Assembly: GCA_014529385.2 (NCBI GenBank)
Contig: CM043958.1
Span: forward strand, 125,525,817-125,589,816
Length of the DNA: 64,000 nucleotides
Direction: 5' to 3'
Source: Adiantum capillus-veneris
Taxonomy: Eukaryota > Streptophyta > Polypodiopsida > Polypodiales > Pteridaceae
The first letter of the stretch is position 1. Every line of letters begins with the position of its first letter. A program made the position numbers and the translations under genes. This document shows, piece after piece, positions 34,876 to 46,774 of this stretch. Below the pieces are notes generated by a model, which saw nothing but the letters and a program-made list of their open reading frames with translations, was not told the origin of the DNA and made no database searches.

Positions 34876-35260
34876 TCTCAAAAGAATAACCATAACATCG
34901 ACTCCCAAACCATAGGCACAACGGCATAAAGATTTTATAGCCATAATTAAAACATGATTTGAAAACTGAGAAAACATAAACATAACCCACTTCCCATACC
35001 ATAACCATTACCATAACTTGCTTGTCATACCATAACCATAACAACCATACCATCAGTGAAAAACCATAACCATAACCATAATCTGATTGCCAAACCATAA
35101 CCATCACATGATTGCCATACCATCATTGCAAATAATCATAACTTGACTGCCAAACCCTAACCATACCATTATTGCAAAACCATAACCATAACTTGATTGC
35201 CAAACCATGAACAAAATATCTATTCCATATCATAATTGCAAAACAAATCATAATCGCAAA
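34876..35260. repeat. (CCATAA)-rich minisatellite in R1
   Basis: Many copies of CCATAA mixed with a longer unit (CTTGATTGCCAAACCATAAC and ACCATACCATCATTGCAAA). Long minus-strand frames here (Gly-Tyr and Val-Met repeats) are only the repeat read through. Confidence 0.8.
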
Positions 35261-35753
35261 TGGGATGCAAAAGCATAAACATAAGCACTACAAAACTGTA
35301 CATGCAAACAATCATTGAGTAAGATTGTATCAAGAAGACCACAGCTACAAAAAAGAATGTACCAAGAAGATTGTATTAAGATGATTGAGTAACTGTATCA
35401 AGAAGACCCTCATGGTAATGCCTCCTAGTCGACGTCCTCTCCCTCCTCCTGCAGCTGGGTCAAAAGGGCCACAAGTCCATGCTTGTACCCATACTTCTTC
35501 TCTCGGTGTGTCGGTAGGCGCTTCATGATAAATTCATGCAAATTTATGGTTTAATCATGAGATAAATCTTCAAATAACATCTATATTTTCAACAATGCAA
35601 AGCATATGTATAATACTTACAAACTCATGTTGAAGTGTATCGTAGCCTGCACTCCCAAGATGTGACGCTCCAACAGACTCCAAACGTGCTCTAGCTGCAT
35701 CTCTCTGCTGCTGAAATCTGTCAGGATTAACTTGTGTCTCTCGTACAAACTAG

Positions 35754-37375
35754 CATATGGTAGCTTGATGCTTTTCTATAGCTTTTTTGAGCCTATTTCT
35801 ATATCCAAATTCTATGTTTATTTTAATCGCATAAGGATTAATCTTGCATATAGAAAAAGAAAACCAGTATATTTATTTTGGGTCTTTTATCAGACCCCTA
35901 TTCTTGATATAATTGATAGAAAAATGAATCAAGGAGAGCTACTAGCTCACTATAACACATCGTGCAAAAATCAGCATAGATACCGAAGACAAAGTTTCTT
36001 TTAAAAGAAAAATGCCATGGAATAAGCATCATAATAAATGCCGGTATCGTGGCATCGGTATATGCACCAGTGAAGCCCGTCAAAATACACATTATTATAT
36101 GCGCTAGAATAAACGTTCTTATATACGCCGGAAAAAACATAGTTATATGTGTCAGAAATGTTTTCATGTACCAACGGTTGTTCCGAGGCCCATACTGGCA
36201 CATGTACCAACGGTTGTCCAAGGCCCATAATGGCACATGTACCTAATTCTGTTTTGACAACCAAACCTGCAGAATTTTTTTTAGGCAAAGAGGGTTGGGA
36301 ACTAATGTTGCATGTACTGCAACAACAGAAAACAACCCTCTCTGCCCAAAGGAAGAGTGCACAAGTAGCCACACTCCACCTACAAGTTGACGCTAAAGAG
36401 CGAGTATATACAGGTTAGCAAAGCTGTAAAAAGAACAAAACCACAAAATCAAAAGCTTAATCATGACAAGTTTTCAAAAGCATAACCATAACATCGACTC
36501 CCAAAGCATAGGCACAACGACATAAAGATTTTATAGCCATAATTAAAACATGATTCGAAAATTACAAAACCATAAACATAACCCACTTCCCATACCATAA
36601 TCATTACCATAACTTGCTTGTCATACCATAACCATAACAACCATACCATCATTGCAAAACCATAACCATAACCATAATCATAATCTGATTGCCAAAACCA
36701 TAACTATCACATGATTGCCATACCATCATTGCAAAACCATAACCATAACTTGATTGCCAAACCCTAACCATACCATGATTGCTATACCATTATTGCAAAA
36801 CCATAGCCATAACTTGATTGCCAAAACATGAATAAACCCTCTATGCCATATAATAATTGTGAGACAAATCATAATCACAAATGGAATGCAAAATCATAAA
36901 CATAATCACTACAAAATTGTACATGCAAACAATCATTGAGTAAGATTGTATCAAGAAGACCACAGCTACAAAAAAGAATGTACCAAGAAGATTGTATTAA
37001 GATGATTGAGTAAAACTGTATGAAGAAGACCCTCATGGTAGTTCCTCCTAGTCGACATCCTCTCCCTTCTCCTGTAGTAGCTGGGTCAAAAGGGTCACAA
37101 GTCCATGCTTGTACCATACTTCTCCTCTCGGTATGTGGGGAGGTACTTCACGATAACTTCCTACAAAATTATGGTTTAATCATGAGATAAATATTCAAAT
37201 AACATCTATATTTTCAACAATGCAAAGCATACATATAATATTTACAAACTCATGTTGAAGTGTGTTGTAGCCTCCACTCCCAAGATGTGACGCTCCAACA
37301 GACTCCAAACATGCTCTAGCTGCATCTCTCTGCTGTTGAAATCTATCAAGATTGTCTTGTGTCTCCTGTGCAATC
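35754..37375. repeat. R2: right copy of the tandem duplication (without M1)
   Basis: Same sequence as R1 with scattered changes. The M1 site is empty (single TTAA at 36,457). The hexamer tract is at 36,480-36,870. Its right edge joins foldback element F at 37,376. Its copy of the minus-strand exon has a one-base deletion relative to R1 but keeps a readable splice acceptor (TTTTGTAG before GAAGTTATCG). Confidence 0.88.
36480..36870. repeat. (CCATAA)-rich minisatellite in R2
   Basis: Counterpart of the tract in R1, with the same mixture of CCATAA hexamers and a longer degenerate unit. Confidence 0.8.
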
Positions 37376-39159
37376 ATTAGGCAAAATTTGGACTCACAAA
37401 GGGGCCCTTTAAGGAGTTTGACTTTACCTCTCTCTACCAAAACGGGCGCATGGATAAATTTTTGCAAATAAACTCCAAAGTTGGCGGAGGTTTGACAGTT
37501 AGAATGTCCTCTTCAAGCTCTATCTATTGATATATAGCACGCCATGAGATTCCTCATATTTTAGAAGATTCTTTTTTTGATTCACCTATGATGTCAGAAT
37601 CTAAGTGAATAAAAAAAAAGAATCTTCTAAAATATGAGGAATCTCATGGCGTGCTATATATCAGTAGATAGAGCTTGAAGAGGGCATTCTAACTCTCAAA
37701 CCTCCGCCAACTTTGGAGTTTGTTTGCAAAAATTTATCCATGCGCCCGTTTTGGTAGAGAGAGGTAAAGTCAAACTCCTTAACACTAGGTTGGTAATGGG
37801 ACACTTTTATGTCCTGGGACACTTTTATGTCCTGTTAAGTGACCATTTTCCTTGAATTATGTCAAGAGTTTCAAAATGGATTTTGAGGTGCTATCTGTCT
37901 AGAAAGTTGTCTCATGAGATGAAAAAAACTTGACATTTTTTTTGGAATATCAATTCCATCTTTAACCTTGTCCTTGCACAACATTTCACAACCTAAACTG
38001 TGTGAAAAAACGGGTCCTGGTTTTGGCTTTTTTCAACTTTTTGCAACTATACCACTCTAGAATTCATGTTTGTGACGTCTATAATGATAGAGAACTATCT
38101 TTAGTAGTCCTCAACATGTCCTGATGCTTCTAGGGAGAAATAAATGTTAAAGCTGTAAGTTATGACCAAATTACAAAAAATGTCAAATCCCGTTTTTTAG
38201 CCAATTTTAGCTCTTCTATGATTTTTTTGGTGGCTTTCATGATATCCAAATGCAGTTTTGATTTTCTATGTCGCATATTGTAACATAAAGCTATTATTCC
38301 TTGAGTTTTGGGGCACCTAATACCCTATTTTGCATAGTAGACAATGATGGTTGATTTTTTCTATTATAGAAGAAAATGAAACATTCTAGTATATCAAGTA
38401 TAGCTTTTTCAATATTGTTAGTTTCTTGTGACAACTACATGCATTTTGTAGGTAGTAACCATATCTAGTCATAAGGATCAAATTTGGCTAGATATTGAAT
38501 AGTTTCTATGGGATTCTACAACTCATAATGTTGAACCCAGTTTTTTCATGTTTGCTGTATTTAGCACTTCATCTTTGTCCCCAAGATTCCCCTTGGTAAG
38601 AGATGTATTATTCTTTTGACATGATCCATGGCTCCTTATGAACCTAAAGGAAAATAGGGAACTAAGAAAACATGCATATATTATTTGTATTGAGCGTGGC
38701 TATAGAAACTTTGATGATAGGTTTGCAGAATAGTAAAAATTCAACTTTTTTGTACCTATTTCTTTTGGCAAAACAAAAAATAGTGAGTGAGAAGCAATCA
38801 TATGTTCTGATCACCAATCCATTGAAGTTAACTAGGGAATTTATCTCAAGTCCTACAAAAATCCCTAATCTTATTTTTATGCAACAAAACGTAAGAAATG
38901 ACTGTTTTGATGAAAATGCACTGGTCCATCAACTTTGGAGGCTTGGTGTGACCAAAAGATGAGAAATTTTACAAGTTTCTTGTTTTTTCCATGTGTAGTA
39001 GGCCTTGAACTATAACCTCATGAAAGGATTTTACAAAATGAGTGGATCTACTATGGTTTTGGAGCTTTTTTTCAAAACCCTGAAAGGACACTTTTATGTC
39101 CTGTCAGGTTACCAACCTAGTGTTAAAGGGCCCCTTTGTGAGTCCAAATTTTGCCTAAT
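37376..39159. mobile_element. F: foldback element with ~210-bp arms, interrupted by M2
   Basis: The left arm (37,376-37,585) and right arm (37,605-37,782 plus 39,127-39,159) are reverse complements separated by 19 bp. The ends read ATTAGGCAAAATTTGG and its complement. Without M2 it is about 440 bp. TA flanks are possible (if the element starts at GGC), but no longer target duplication is clear. It interrupts the minus-strand En/Spm-type frame. No protein is encoded. Confidence 0.88.
37783..39122. mobile_element. M2: second TTAA-flanked transposon, 1,340 bp, inverted relative to M1
   Basis: TTAA at 37,779-37,782 and 39,123-39,126. Ends are CACTAGGTTGGTAA and its complement with one change. 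The intact left arm of F shows the empty target as CCCTTTAAGGAG (37,406-37,417). The two subterminal GGACACTTTTATGTCC motifs are on the left here (37,799-37,814 and 37,817-37,832) and the single one on the right (39,086-39,101), the mirror image of M1. Frames with ITNPLKLT and MSGSTMVLE are shared with M1, but no transposase catalytic motif is seen. Confidence 0.87.
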
Positions 39160-40082
39160 GCCCCGCCCACTCCTCTGCATCCAACCATGCCGGCTTTGGA
39201 CTGTCAACATTGTAGCTGTCTCTTGCCTCTAACTAACGGTGTGAAATTTTGACCTTTGCCATGCCCGAAATCTAGCCATTTGAGACCGGATCGTACCTCT
39301 CTGTGGACTTGTACTCTCTGTGAATGGCCTCGACTATGTAACTCTTTCTTTGATCATCAAGGTTATCCCAAATCTCCATCACAAAATGACCAAATTGAAC
39401 TGTACAAAGCTATCAAATCCTTTGTCCCGCGCATGGCCTTTCTGACCCTATCCGCCACAATAGTCCCATCCCTACTCTTTTACACCTTGCTAGGACCATG
39501 CTTTTGTGATCCCCAAGGTGTACATGGTGTGCCAATCGGTGAACTATCTACTGCAGAGAGTGGTGGATGCTCTCTCGATAGTGTGGACGCATCGGTAGAA
39601 CAGCTACAACAGCAACCACCACCTCCATAATGACGCCTACCTTGTCTCAAGGATGAACCACCCATCGATGTATGGGGCACACTAGTCCTAGGTGTAGGGG
39701 GCACACACTCGACTGAGGAATGGAGACGGTCGGTGTAGGGACCACACTAGTCCTAGAGTAGGTTTGGCCATCGTAGATCTATAGGAACCTCCTGCCCAAA
39801 GGTTCTATGCCATTGCGATCTTCTCTGGTGTGAATTGTGTCAAAAAGAGGCCCACCTTCTCCGGTGACATGCCAACCGAAGTGACATGAAAACTAAAACT
39901 AAGAGAGTATGGCTCATCTTCATTGGCCATGGCTACAAATACACAAATAACACCTACAAAATACGTTATTTTACTGAAGAAACATTGAATCAATATAAAT
40001 AACAAATAAAAAAATCGCCAACACAAATGAATGAATCTAAAGTGTATTGTAGACTAACAAAAAGAGTTCTACAAAAGAATTC

Positions 40083-42660
40083 CTAGCAAAAATCATTAGT
40101 TAATCTCTTGTCTTCTATGAGATCTGATGTACCAAAGATGTCTAACTCAACCTGTACTTCTGCATCTTTGTCATCAAACCCTACTTCTTTATCACTCTCC
40201 ACATCAGCTTCAGTGTTTGACACTTCATCTCTAGGTTTAGGCATATGCTCACCACTGACCTCCAGCTCTGCACTTTGTTCATGAATCACCTCTTCGACCT
40301 CAACTTCCAATTCTTCACACACTTGATTGCTCCATGGAGCAACTTGAACAACATAGAACCAGCGCGGTTTAGAGAGAGTATTTTCATCATTTTCTCTCCA
40401 CAGTGGATCTAGTGTGAACACAACTCTTTCACAATGCTATGGAAGTATGAATGTGTCCAGTGCTTCTGGACACACCCGCCTAGAGTTCACTTGAATCAAT
40501 TAGGGACGCTGGTAATAACTTTGAACCACTTGACATCAAAGATAAAAATATCAAACTTTCTAAAGCTAATCTTCAAGATATCTTGGATGTAGCCAAAGTA
40601 TTCAAGTTGGCTAGTCTCTTTGTTATCATCCCTGGAACTACTCCTACTTTCTTGGACGAAGCTTGCCCTAACACCACTATCAAAAGTGACCCTTTGTTCG
40701 TTGATCCATTGCACTCTGAAGTATTTCCCATGTGACCACAAAGCTCCAGATTTGTGATACTGCAGCCACAAAATTGAACCAGACTTAAAGTTATTATAGT
40801 AATGTTATCATGTGGAGCTCGAAAAGTAAGTTGTGAAAATATACATGCCAATTGAAACACCTTGACATCTCCTCTTCCTCTTCAATAATCAACACTCCAT
40901 TCCTCGAAGTGGTGTTGATTTCAAGTTTGTGATACGCATTCTTTGCTAGAGATGTGCCTGCCCCTCCATTCAGTATGACACAGGATACTGGCTCCCATTG
41001 TTTCCTGACATTGTACTCTACTTGGATCAGTGGCACTTCATTATCTCTGACAGGTACCAAGTCAACTGCTCTAGCATCCGCTTCAGCCTTTCTTCGTTGT
41101 CTGATGAATTTTGCTGCTTCAGGTAAATCTTTTCTAATGTCTTCTAATTCAACTGTCAGTTTCTAAATTCTTTCATAGATTTTAACATGAATTTCTTGTC
41201 TCTCTTGATCATAGTTATTGTCAAAACTCGAGGAATCGAGACTATCTTCAGAGTGCCACTCCTCTGTTTTAGTGTATGTTGTACCCCCTTCATTTCTTTC
41301 CATTGCAGTTAGATCTGATTTAATGTTTCCTAGATCTTCCACCAGTCCTTGGACTGCAGCTAGCATAGTCTCAAAAATCCCAGACCCTGACTGATCTGGT
41401 TGTCTTTTCTCAGAAGATTGGGCAGGTATCTTTTGAATGACCTAAGCATCAAAACTTTTTGCCTGCTCTAGTAACTTCTTGGCTCGATCTGTGATGAAAA
41501 TACCATAGTAATAGAGAATGGCCATTTCACGTTCTTGTTCCCTGTTCCCATCCCAATTTCTTGTTCTGAATCCCCATTCTGTGTTTCAAACGTGAGTATC
41601 TAAAACAAGGAATGGCATTTCATGTATGTTTCCGTTCCCTGTTCCACCTTCCGATTTCCTGTTCCAGGTAACTATGAAAAATACAACAAACCTTCTCGAA
41701 AGTCAGGTAACTTCTGCAAATGATCTGGAAAAGAAAGGTTTCTAGTGGCACGATTGTGCTTAAATTGCAAGCGATCTGTCAAGCATTGTTTCTTTTCTCC
41801 TTTGTACCTCTCTAACCACTTATGCATGATGTCTGGGTTGAGAAGGAAAAATTTCATAACCTTTTCTCGCATTGTGATGTCCATCTTCCTAATGATCCCT
41901 TGTCCCTGTGGCTCGTCCACTATCACCTTGACGTTGACCTCAGTAGTCCATGTTCAAGGCATCTCTTGATCAATTGAGCCCAGAAATTCAATGATGAGGA
42001 CAAGAGACTCTTGTACAAGCCATCCTTCGGCCATGCTACCCTTGGGGCGAGCCCTTTGACGAATGAACCCCTTTAAAGTCTTCATAAATCTCTCCAAGAA
42101 GAACATCCACTTGCTATGGACTACCCCAACAACTGCAACTTCATCAAGCACCTGCACAAGCACATGCATTTGGATGGTAAGAATGTTTGTTGGAAAGTAC
42201 TTCTTCACCATGCACACTGCTTCAATAGTATTGTGAGACCAAAATGGATACATCAAGGCTAATACTTAAATGTAGGCCAACTTTTTTCTATGTGCTTCCA
42301 TGCATGAGAGTCAGCAAGTACCCGCATTACATCATCTATCGATCTAGTATTTGGGTAGCCATGTCATCAAAGTAGCTATAGGCTTGCACTTGAACATGCT
42401 CTTTATTCTTGGAATAATAGGAAAGTGTCGAAGGACCTTTGCAGGGATAAATTTTCCTTTTATGTCCTCTCTATACCTGTTTGATCCACAATTGGGACAT
42501 TGTTCCAAATTTGCATACTCATTGCAAAAAAGTATACAATCATTAGGACATGGATGTATTTTGTAAGAATCCAAGCCCAAATTAGTAAGAAGCTTTTAAG
42601 CGGCTAGAAGAGTAGGGGGCATGTGATTCCCTTCTGGCAAGATTTTCTCGTTCAGCAATT
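40083..42660 (-). pseudogene. En/Spm (CACTA) TNP2-type transposase, decayed and internally deleted
   Basis: Leftward from 42,660: LLNEKILPEGNHMPPTL, LGLDSYKIHPCPNDCILFC, CPNCGSNRY, IPAKVLRHFPIIPRIKSMF, then IDDVMRVLADSHAW. These are the N-terminal TNP2 signature. Next comes KKYFPTNILTIQMH, WMFFLERFMKTLKGFIRQRA and GSMAEGWLVQESL (DUF4218-like). Further left is ASFVQESRSSSRDDNKE, YFGYIQDILKISFRKFDIF and DPLWRENDENTLSKPRWFYV (DUF4216-like) with an acidic tail ending at 40,083. The catalytic core that should lie between the first two blocks is missing near 42,265. A retroelement fragment separates the last two. The 5' end is cut at 42,661 by element C. Confidence 0.85.
40875..41500 (-). pseudogene. 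Retroelement linker-protease fragment inside the TNP2 region
   Basis: A minus-strand frame with one stop: AAVQGLVEDLGNIKSDL, AAKFIRQRRKAEADARAVD, then VSCVILNGGAGTSLAKNAYH, which has the shape of a Ty3 retropepsin active site but with N-G-G in place of D-S/T-G. No ILG signature follows. It lies where TNP2 should be continuous, so it is probably an inserted fragment. Confidence 0.5.
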
Positions 42661-43572
42661 TGTCGTTACATGAATGTAAATTGAGCTACTAAAGACCGAA
42701 GACGTACGGATGCATGATGAATATAAAGAAGCAGTAAAGATTGGAGTTACACATTTCTCACATTTTTTCAAAATGGTCATGTATTATAAATTCCCAATTT
42801 ATTTTAAGCCATTGTAATATTTTAATGTGTTACGGGCTCAATGGGAGTTCCAAGCTGTAAATAACAAGTCAGTTAGTGTGCCTAGGTGGCAGATTCAGTA
42901 AGTGGTGGAGCCCTAAAGGCCTTGGGCGCCCAGACATTGCATATTTTTACCCTAGGTATATAAGGCTGTGTGTAGAAGAAATTAGCATTCTCAAGCCCAT
43001 TTGTTGAGAACACTCTATGGTGAGAGCTCTTGAGGTGTGTGTCTATGGATTCCTTGAGCTTCTCCTTGCTCATGTGACTTGGTTAACACTAATCAATGCT
43101 TAATTCTCTTTCACTACGCCTCTCTCATGCTTCTTATGATTGTCTATGATGATTTGATTAGCTAGATCTTAACTAATTAGTGGTTAATCCCTCTCTAATC
43201 TTGTGTGATTTTCCTCTCTTGCTTGTGTGTGCATGTAGGTTGATTGGATTGTGGTGCTTGATAGATGTGTGTGTGTGTGCTTGCGAAGATTAGAGTGTTG
43301 CATGATATGATTAGTGTTGTATGTGTCTTGCGATCGTATTATGTGTGATTGGGTTGATTGGAGGTGAAGAGAAGTGGATGTGGAGATTTCCCTTCATTGT
43401 GGCTTAGCTTCTCCATAGGCCAAGAAGCTCACTTCCTAGAGTTAACCATTCGTGTTGACATGATTAGCTCATTAATCGTGTGAGTGTTTCCATGCCCTAG
43501 CCGGACAGCTCATCCCTCTAGATCGATATTTTGTTGGCCATTGGAGCTATTGCAACAATGGGACCCCCAACA
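42661..43572 (+). repeat. Element C left LTR
   Basis: Begins TGTCG exactly where the TNP2 frame breaks and ends CCCCCAACA at 43,572. A TATA box (GTATATAAGG) lies at about 42,956. A primer-binding site follows. Confidence 0.7.
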
Positions 43573-43574
43573 TT

Positions 43575-43593
43575 TGGCAACTTGTCGGGGACG
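43575..43593 (+). other. Element C primer-binding site
   Basis: TTGGCAACTTGTCGGGGAC two bases after the LTR. It has the TGG start and the GTYGGGGAC end found after LTRs of several plant Ty3 elements. Confidence 0.65.
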
Positions 43594-45800
43594 ATGGCCT
43601 ACGCTAGTGTAATTGTGGCATATTCGAATGCGTTTCCTCACTAATTACACTACTAATTTCACTTGTGTGTTTATGTTTTTGTTGATTTTGGATGTGTGTA
43701 CATGAAGCAATGTGTTCATAATATCCCTAATTTGTCACCGTATCTTGCCAATTGTGTGTTTACACACTCTAATTTCACACTAACCCCTTGCTAATTTCAC
43801 TATTTTTTGCTAACTTACTAATTTGCTATGAAGGATTGGAGCATTCGACCATTCAATTGATCTTCAATGGAAAGGTAATCAAGGTGGTATTCTCAACCTC
43901 CCTAGAATCTAAAGATGTGTAGAATTGTGTAGAGATCCCACCATGATGCAATGTAATGTTGATGCCATGCTGGATTGAAAATTTTTCGATTGTTCATTTT
44001 CATGCCGTCGTAATGTCGAAATTTTTAAGATTTGGTGGCGTATGAATTTGACAAGTTTCAATTGCTAATTGGTGAATGTGCGTTGCTAATTGGGTGCCTA
44101 ATTGAGCTAATTGCATGCTTGGATGATCAATTACAAGTGTGTGTGCACTAAAATCAAGTGTGTGTGCATTCTAATTGACTGTGTGTATGCCTAATTTTAG
44201 GTGTGTGTACTATTTTGCCCATGTTTGTGCACCTAAAACTCAATGTGTGCTTAATGATTTTTCAATTGTGATGATTGATTTGTGTTGTGCTCATGCCCAA
44301 CTAATGATTTGTGAAATCACATTACAATCTCTATAAAGTTTACCCTTTTGTGTGTGCACCTAAAGATTGGTAAAAACTGCCAATTTTATTAGTGTGTGTG
44401 TCTAAAAAGTGTTTAAATTGCATGATTGATGTGTGTAATGGTTAACTGCTGCGTTTGTGTGCTCAAAACAGGGATTTACACACTCCAATTGCGTCAACCT
44501 AATTTTGTCGATTTAATTGCCTAGTCTTGATTTTATTGATGAAATTGTTTGGCATTTGAATTGATGTGATTTTTATGATTTTATTTGGCTGCACTAAGCT
44601 CCAATGTGTGGAGATTTTTTTATAAAAAATTTGGAAATTTTTTGGATAATTTTTGTAATTTTTGGTTAGTTTTTTTAATAATTTTTGCATTAATTTTCAA
44701 TTAATTCCATAAAAATTTGATATCTTGTGATCTTTACAGTTGTTTTGAATGTGTGTTTTCGGCTTGATTTCGAGTGCATTTGTGCCCTCCGTGGTCCAGT
44801 TTTGAGCGTTTCGCTATTTTCGGGGACCGGGTTGACTATTGTGTCGTCGTAAATTACATTTTCATAAAAAATTGCTATTTTTGGTGGCTTATGCGTGTAA
44901 AAAATGTTCGGTTGTGAATGACGATGATTTTCTAAGGTTTTTAGAAAATTTCAAGAATTTTTTTACAAATTTTGGGATTTTCTAGCAGTTTTTTGGAGTT
45001 TCGGCTAATTTTTTGGCCTAATGTTGGCATTTTTGGATATTTGGAATTTTTTTAAAAAAAATAAAAATTTAAAAATTTAAATTTTAAAAAAAATAAAAGA
45101 CGATTTGGTCCTCGACGCTTTGCCTTACGGCGCATAAAAATTTCGACGTAGATAGATCTTTACGGTGTGTAGAGATAGCTTCCGTCGACTTTAAAATTTT
45201 CTTCTTCTTCTTTCTTCCCTCTCCATGTGAACCCATCCCACACCCACTCTAACTCTCTCTCTCTCTCTCTCTAACTTTCACTCTCTCACCTCCCCCTCAC
45301 ACTCCCTCATTCTCTCTCTGCCTTTGCCAGTGTATAGTGTTAGAAAAACAAAAAACCAGGGTCTAGTGTATTTTAACCGATTGAATTTTGAGTTTGCCTT
45401 TATAAAAAAAAGAGAAAAAAAAAGAAAGGGTAATTTTATAAGTTTTAGTGTAATTACCTGCAAAAGCTTCAAATTTAAACCTAAAAACCAGGAGAATTTT
45501 GACTTTGCCCTTTATTTCTTCGTTTAGGAAAAATGCTTTTTTCTAGCCCTGCTTCTAACTCTCTCTCTAACTCCTAGTGTGACCTCTCTCTCTCTCCCCG
45601 CCACACGCACTCTCCCTTATTCTCTCTCTACCCCACGTCCTTTGTCTTCATCTGAGCCATGCACATGAACGTCACAACACACACACAGACCCGTGACCCC
45701 ACTCCAGGCTTCCCCCCTCGTTTCCTCTGTCGTGTAGTCCGCGCGCCTAGGTTTGTGCCCCAGCCTCGCCTGCACACGCTCGTCTTTCCCGCTAACTGCG

Positions 45801-45854
<54 letters not shown>

Positions 45855-46774
45855 CCGCGCTGCCCAGTGCCCTCCTACCGACTGCGCTTACAGCAGCCGC
45901 TCGCGCAATCAACACCAGCGAGGTGAACGGCGTCTACGCGCAGCTAGGTAGGTGACAGGTAATTGCTTTTGTTGTTTTTGTTCTTTTAAATTTATAAATC
46001 CATTTAAATATATTTAAAAAAATCAAAAAAACTTTAAAAAATAAAAACATCAATTAAAAAATCACAAAAAGAATAAAAAGAATTTAAAGAAATAAAAAAT
46101 ACTTGAAAAATTAAAAATAAATAAAAAATTTCACAGAAAAAACTCATTAAAAATTCACAAATTTTTTTAAAAAACTCACAAAAAATCATATAAAAACAAA
46201 AAAGTCACAGATAAATAAAAAAATTATAAAAATTTCATAAAAACTCAAAACAAATCCATAAAAAATCATAAACTGATCGAAAAAGAAACTAAAATTCTTA
46301 CAAAAACCCCAAAAAAATAGAAAAATTCATAAAAATTTATAAAATATCAAAAATTTCTGAAAAAAATCCTAAACAATAAAAAAAGACTTAAAATTTAGAA
46401 AATTGAAAATTTCACAAATAATTAGAAAAAAAAAGAAAGTCATAGGAAGTGCTTGAAACAGCGAGAAAGAATCAGAAAAGCAAAAAGCAAAGCCGAAAAG
46501 TATACCCCACACCTAGCAAACATCGGAAACCAAGCACACCACTTAAAGTAAAGTAGAAAAACAGTTGGAAAAAGCGAGAAATCGACCAACTCAAAGCCAT
46601 GAGCGGCATTTTTTTTTAAAATTTACCAAAATCAAGCATTGCAAATTGAGCTTCTAATCGGACGAACAGGGACACAACTCACATGTGATTGCAGATAAGG
46701 CTAGTACAAGCAGTTAAAATTTGCTAATCGATACCAAAATCTGCCAGGAGATAGTTTTTTTAGAACAAGCCAAG
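43594..46774 (+). other. Element C leader: long AT-rich non-coding region
   Basis: No protein recognised. It holds GTGTGTG-rich DNA, a T-rich stretch (44,600-45,100), CT runs (45,250-45,320 and 45,803-45,848) and a very A-rich tract (45,960-46,440, AAAAAATCACAAAA-like repeats). The open frame at 45,659-45,955 spans the CT run and is not taken as a gene. Confidence 0.5.
45803..45848. repeat. (CT)23 microsatellite
   Basis: 46 bp of uninterrupted CT dinucleotides in the element C leader. Confidence 0.95.

Larger units (their letters stand above)
32830..35753. repeat. R1: left copy of a ~1.6-kb tandem duplication, carrying M1
   Basis: Matches R2 (35,754-37,375) from CATATGGTAGCTTGATGC to the TTGTGTCTC stretch. 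R1 is longer only because M1 is inserted at its TTAA (33,519). It carries the C-terminal exon of the En/Spm second frame on the minus strand (35,425-35,531), here with an open frame ending QLQEEGEDVD, and a (CCATAA)-rich tract. Confidence 0.88.
37048..39930 (-). pseudogene. Second reading frame of an En/Spm-type element, split by F and M2
   Basis: Reads leftward from an ATG at 39,930 (MANEDEPYSLSFSF). A Ser/Gly-rich region follows (39,480-39,704), then MEIWDNLDDQRKSYIVEAIH and RDSYNVDSPKPAWLDAEEW up to 39,165. Foldback F interrupts it; it resumes at about 37,375 with AQETQDNLDRFQQQRDAARA, SHLGSGGYNTLQHEF, an intron of about 80 bp, and EVIVKYLPTYREEKYG, ending at 37,048. Such a frame, downstream of TNP2 and with a Myb-like start and helical Gln-rich end, is what plant Ptta/En/Spm proteins look like; the family name is tentative. 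Stops and frameshifts occur in both halves. R1 repeats the end of this gene. Confidence 0.5.

Noticed and set aside
34865-35107. Minus-strand Gly-Tyr and Val-Met repeat protein
   Set aside because: It is the hexamer minisatellite translated; every frame through such a repeat stays open.
34876-36870. CCATAA tracts as interstitial telomere repeats
   Set aside because: The plant telomere unit is CCCTAAA. These are CCATAA hexamers mixed with a longer degenerate unit.
35283-36920. CACTACAAAA at 35,286 and 36,906 as En/Spm terminal ends
   Set aside because: Both lie inside the duplicated R unit with matching DNA continuing on both sides, so they do not mark an element boundary.
33523-39122. M1 and M2 as CACTA superfamily elements because their ends read CACTA
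   Set aside because: CACTA elements make a 3-bp target duplication. The flanks are TAA on the left and TTA on the right, which do not match as 3-bp repeats, whereas TTAA matches at both loci and in both empty sites.
45659-45955. Open frame across the CT run at 45.8 kb
   Set aside because: Half of it is Ser-Leu repeat from the microsatellite, and the opposite strand gives an equally long Arg-Glu frame.
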